Position numbers and translations under genes: made by a program. This document shows, piece after piece, positions 20,253 through 22,853 of a DNA stretch of 22,853 nucleotides. Position 1 is the stretch's first letter, and every line of letters starts with the position of its first letter. Source of the DNA: JAYENY01 sp964563465 (GTDB lineage Bacteria > Patescibacteriota > Minisyncoccia > Minisyncoccales > PEYH01); NCBI GenBank assembly GCA_964563465.1, contig CAZLVZ010000009.1, positions 1-22,853 on the forward strand, written 5' to 3'. Below the pieces are notes generated by a model that did not search any database, was not told where the DNA came from, and worked only from the letters and a program-made list of their open reading frames with translations.

Positions 20253-20525
20253 TTATCTAACCATATCTTTCAATGCCTTTCCTGCCTTGAATCTTGGAAC
20301 TGTTGTCGCTGCAATCTTAATACTCGCTCCTGTTTGTGGGTTTCGCCCCATTCTTGCTTTCCTCTTGCTTGTTAAAAACTTACCGAAACCAGTTAAAACA
20401 ACTTCCTGACCCTTGCTTAAGGTCTTGCCAATTTCATCTAAAAGAATATTTAAACATTCTCCGGCAACTGTTTTTGAAAGACCGGATTTTGTTGCTAAAA
20501 CTTCTACTAATTCTTGTTTTTTCAT
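20253..20525 (-). CDS. hup: HU-family DNA-binding protein
   Basis: The 90-residue protein has the standard length and pattern of HU. An N-terminal helical dimerisation region opens with MKKQELVEVLATKSGLSK. GFGKF (46-50) leads into the beta arm, whose tip GRNPQTG (60-66) carries the conserved proline P63 that intercalates into bent DNA. VPRFKAGKALKDMV closes the domain. HU coats and bends DNA, compacting the nucleoid and helping replication and recombination. It follows rny by 52 bases, probably as an independent gene or read-through product, and ends at the repeat-borne terminator. IHF and HU cannot be told apart with certainty from sequence, but the homodimeric HU form is likelier. Confidence 0.95.
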   Translation of the reverse strand: MKKQELVEVLATKSGLSKTVAGECLNILLDEIGKTLSKGQEVVLTGFGKFLTSKRKARMGRNPQTGASIKIAATTVPRFKAGKALKDMVR

Positions 20526-20577
20526 ATTTTTATATCCAATTTAACTTATTAGCTCGACCTTTATTTTTAATCATTTG

Positions 20578-22107
20578 CTACTTAGCGTATTCTATCACTC
20601 TTTTCTCTCTAATAACAATAACTTTAATCTCTCCTGGGTATTTTAACTCTTCGGCGATCCTTTTTGCAATGTCTATTGCTAATTTTTGGGCTTTCAAGTC
20701 GTCAATTTCATTCGGTCTAACGAAGACCCTTAATTCTCTGCCTGCTTGAATAGCGTACGCTTTTTCAACTCCGTCAAAAGCAGTTGCAATGGCTTCTAAT
20801 TCCCCCAATCTTTTGAGATAATTTTCTAATGTGTCTTTTCTTGCTCCGGGTCTAGCTCCAGAAACTTGATCAGCTGCTTGAACAATGTGTGATTCAATTG
20901 TTTCGTAAGGATATTCTTCGTGATGAGATTTCATCGCAGTGATAACCTCTTTCTCTACCCCAAATTTTTCTAAAATTTTAATTCCAATATCAACATGAGA
21001 ACCCTGAACTTGATGATCTATGGCCTTCCCTATATCATGCAATAGTCCGGCTTTGCGAGCTACTCGCACATCAGCCCCTATTTCTTCTGCTAACATCCCA
21101 CTCAATAAAGAAACTTCAATAGAATGTAATAAAACATTTTGACCAAAGCTTGTTCTAAATCGGAGTCGCCCTAAAAGTTCAATTAATTTAGGGTCAAGGT
21201 CAAGTACTCCTGTTTCGTAAACAGCCGTCTCTCCGGCTTGCTTGACTTGTCCAGATATTTCTTCTTCAACTTTTTTAACGGTTTCTTCAATCCTCGCTGG
21301 CTGAATTCTGCCATCTTCAATAAGCCGTTCCATTGCTTTTTTGGCAATATATCTACGCATCAGATTAAATCCTGAAATAGTTATTAATTCTGGCGTCTCG
21401 TCAACTAAAACTTCTACACCTGTGGCTTTTTCAAAGGCCTTAATATTGCGCCCCTCTTTACCAATTATCCTGCCTTTAATCTTATCTGAAGATAGTGCAA
21501 CGTTGGTTGTAGTAATCTCTTGAACTTGTGAAATAGCACATCTTTGAATTGCTAAAGTTAATAATTCTTTAGCTTTTTCTTTGAACTTTTCCTTATTATC
21601 CCTATCTAAATGAAGCATCTTCTCTAAAAGTTCTCTTTGAGATTCTTTCTCTACCTTATCCATTAATTCCTTTTTTGCCACATCGCGGGGTAATTCAGAA
21701 ATCTTTTCCAATTTTTCAATCTCTTGATCTATCAAAGAACTTAAATTACTCTTCAACTCTTTAATCTCGTCTGCTTTGTGATAAATCTCTTTTTCTTTCT
21801 CATCTAACTCAGAAATTTTGGATTGAAGATTATTTTCTCTTTTTAAGAGAAATTTTTCTGTTTTTGAAAGTTCGCTCTTTCGCGTTTCCTCGTCTCTTCT
21901 TGTTCTTCTAATTATGTCTTCTGACTTACGATCTGCTTCAGTTGTTATTCGTTCGGATTCTTTTTTTGCTTGAGTTAATCTTTTTTGAATCGTTTCTTCT
22001 AAACTGCCGATTTGTTTTTTGGCAATTGATTGTCGAGAAAGATAACCCAAGATGGATCCCAAAACAACTCCAGCAAGACCTGTCGTTAACAGTATAATTT
22101 GAGTCAT
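20578..22107 (-). CDS. rny: Ribonuclease Y
   Basis: The 509-residue membrane-anchored endoribonuclease starts mRNA decay. An N-terminal membrane segment (about 3-22) is followed by a long charged coiled coil (about 30-195). A KH domain follows with GRIIGKEGRN (212-221), then an HD domain with catalytic H357-D358 in LLHDIGKAID (355-364) and SHHEEYP (394-400). The C-terminal VQAADQVSGARPGAR (409-423) is also a family signature. Length is normal. There is no good Shine-Dalgarno sequence before the ATG at 22107, and I see no convincing promoter in the 136 bases after clpP. In organisms without RNase E this enzyme takes over bulk mRNA turnover, and it may also process the tRNA-mRNA transcripts here (inference). 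Confidence 0.97.
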   Translation of the reverse strand: MTQIILLTTGLAGVVLGSILGYLSRQSIAKKQIGSLEETIQKRLTQAKKESERITTEADRKSEDIIRRTRRDEETRKSELSKTEKFLLKRENNLQSKISELDEKEKEIYHKADEIKELKSNLSSLIDQEIEKLEKISELPRDVAKKELMDKVEKESQRELLEKMLHLDRDNKEKFKEKAKELLTLAIQRCAISQVQEITTTNVALSSDKIKGRIIGKEGRNIKAFEKATGVEVLVDETPELITISGFNLMRRYIAKKAMERLIEDGRIQPARIEETVKKVEEEISGQVKQAGETAVYETGVLDLDPKLIELLGRLRFRTSFGQNVLLHSIEVSLLSGMLAEEIGADVRVARKAGLLHDIGKAIDHQVQGSHVDIGIKILEKFGVEKEVITAMKSHHEEYPYETIESHIVQAADQVSGARPGARKDTLENYLKRLGELEAIATAFDGVEKAYAIQAGRELRVFVRPNEIDDLKAQKLAIDIAKRIAEELKYPGEIKVIVIREKRVIEYAK

Positions 22108-22225
22108 ATTTTATATTTGAAAACTGGTAAAACATTTTAAATAATTTTAAGAATCACCAAATTTCAATCTTAATTAATAATATTCTAACTTCTAATTAGA
22201 ATTTACCAAAAAAATGCTTGGTTGT

Positions 22226-22243
22226 AAAGGATTTTAATCCTTT
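22226..22243 (-). terminator. Weak hairpin after clpP
   Basis: AAAGGAT/ATCCTTT (7 bp) has a 4-base loop right after the clpP stop. The nearest T-run (ATTTTTTT on the minus strand) is about 10 bases beyond the stem, so termination here is doubtful. Confidence 0.3.
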
Positions 22244-22831
22244 CTATCTTTTTTTTGGTTCTATCACCTTATCTATCAATCCGTAATCTTTGGCTTCTGC
22301 GGCAGAAAGGTAAAAATCTCTGTCTGTATCTTTAGAAACATCTTCCAATGATTTTCCTGTAAGTTTGGCAATAATTTTATTCAACTTGTCTTTTATTTTC
22401 ATAATCTGTTTCGCCGTAATTTCTATCATACTTGCTTCTCCACTTACTCCACCAGCAACCTGATGCAATAAAATTTCACCATTGGGTAAGGCAAATCTTT
22501 TTCCCTTTGTGCCAGCTGCAAGAAGAACAGCACCCATTGAAGCGGCTAATCCAACACAAACAGTAGATATCGGTGGAGCCACATGTTGCATAGTGTCGTA
22601 GATCGCCAAACCAGCAGTTACAGAACCACCGGGACTATTGATGTATAGTTTGATTTCTTTCTTTGGGTCTTTGCTGGCTAAAAAAAGTATCTGGGCAATA
22701 ATAGAATTTGCGACCATATCTGAAATCGGCCCAGCTAAAAATATAATCCTGTCCTCTAAAAGACGAGAATAAATATCATAGGCCCTTTCTCTTTGCCCGC
22801 TTTTTTCAATAACTGTAGGAATTAAATTCAT
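22244..22831 (-). CDS. clpP: ATP-dependent Clp protease proteolytic subunit
   Basis: The 195-residue protein has the normal ClpP length and the serine-protease triad S98 (GLAASMG), H123 (LLHQVAGG) and D172. The INSPGGSVTAGLAIYD block (65-80) forms the substrate-binding strand and oxyanion region. ClpP forms a two-ring, 14-subunit chamber that degrades proteins fed in by ClpX or ClpA/C ATPases, neither of which is in the window. The His loop reads HQVAGGVSGEA, where most ClpP proteins have HQPxGGxxGQA; catalytic residues are unchanged. It starts at MNLIPTVIEKSG, the usual mature-like N-terminus, so little or no propeptide is present. No Shine-Dalgarno sequence is visible in the 22 upstream bases. 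Confidence 0.97.
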   Translation of the reverse strand: MNLIPTVIEKSGQRERAYDIYSRLLEDRIIFLAGPISDMVANSIIAQILFLASKDPKKEIKLYINSPGGSVTAGLAIYDTMQHVAPPISTVCVGLAASMGAVLLAAGTKGKRFALPNGEILLHQVAGGVSGEASMIEITAKQIMKIKDKLNKIIAKLTGKSLEDVSKDTDRDFYLSAAEAKDYGLIDKVIEPKKR

Positions 22832-22853
22832 AATGACTAATGATTAATTATTT

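Noticed and set aside
20336..20749. Plus-strand 137-codon ORF opposite HU and RNase Y
   Set aside because: It runs antisense to two well-supported genes across their intergenic gap and its translation has no recognisable domain.
22108..22243. Promoter of rny in the clpP-rny gap
   Set aside because: Several AT-rich hexamers occur, but none has a convincing -35/-10 pair at normal spacing.
1..22853. Alternative genetic code with TGA as glycine
   Set aside because: TGA stops pilO and other ORFs at sensible ends, and known proteins reach normal lengths with the standard code.
1..22853. CRISPR array or defence system
   Set aside because: No regularly spaced repeats and no cas, restriction or toxin-antitoxin genes are visible.

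Overview
The window reads as chromosomal DNA of a small-genome, low-GC bacterium of the Candidate Phyla Radiation (Patescibacteria), most likely the Parcubacteria group. This rests on an IF-2 that lacks the long N-terminal region, the PilB-PilC-prepilin-PilM-PilN-PilO operon without PilP/PilQ, Shine-Dalgarno sequences at very few starts, a LAGLIDADG ORF running into a tRNA gene, and a UMPH-1-type nucleotidase. The lineage call is inference from gene content, since there is no rRNA here. The standard bacterial code fits: TGA acts as a stop and Trp is TGG.

Layout. 1-510 (+): the 3' part of a LAGLIDADG homing endonuclease whose last codons lie inside tRNA-Leu(GAG), followed by a bidirectional terminator. 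542-1116 (-): a secreted 3D-domain (RlpA-like barrel) cell-wall protein with a clear promoter. 1138-3544 (-): infB-rbfA followed by five tRNAs (Cys, Leu, Val, Phe, Gly). 3564-6007 (-): tRNA-Arg(CCT), tRNA-Ala, tyrS, a geranylgeranyl-reductase-like flavoprotein and tRNA-Ser(CGA), closely packed. 6008-6366: non-coding, with a strong hairpin and degenerate short repeats. 6367-7456 (-): tRNA-Arg(TCT), tRNA-His and a UMPH-1-like pyrimidine 5'-nucleotidase. 7521-18906 (-): an eleven-gene type IV pilus unit: histidine kinase, receiver-only response regulator, pilB, pilC, three minor prepilins in GspI/J/K (PilV/W/X) order, pilM, pilN, pilO and a small membrane protein. 18913-19194 (+): tRNA-Pro(TGG) and tRNA-Gly(TCC), divergent from the kinase. 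19241-20119 (-): a DUF4239/bestrophin-like membrane protein between two perfect 76-bp direct repeats. 20253-22831 (-): HU, RNase Y and ClpP.

How the genes work together. Most of the window is housekeeping: translation (infB, rbfA, tyrS, 13 tRNAs), RNA turnover (rny), proteolysis (clpP) and nucleoid structure (HU). The accessory function is a surface pilus. PilB powers assembly on the PilC platform, PilM/N/O form the alignment complex, and three unusually large minor pilins probably form the filament tip. The adjacent kinase/receiver pair probably controls the machine. No major pilin, PilT or prepilin peptidase is in the window.

The most interesting points are the endonuclease/tRNA overlap, the perfect 76-bp terminator-containing repeats flanking one membrane gene, the very large tip pilins, the five-codon leader ORF overlapping the infB start, and a tRNA-Arg(CCT) with C instead of U at position 33. 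I did not find a clearly new defence or mobile system.
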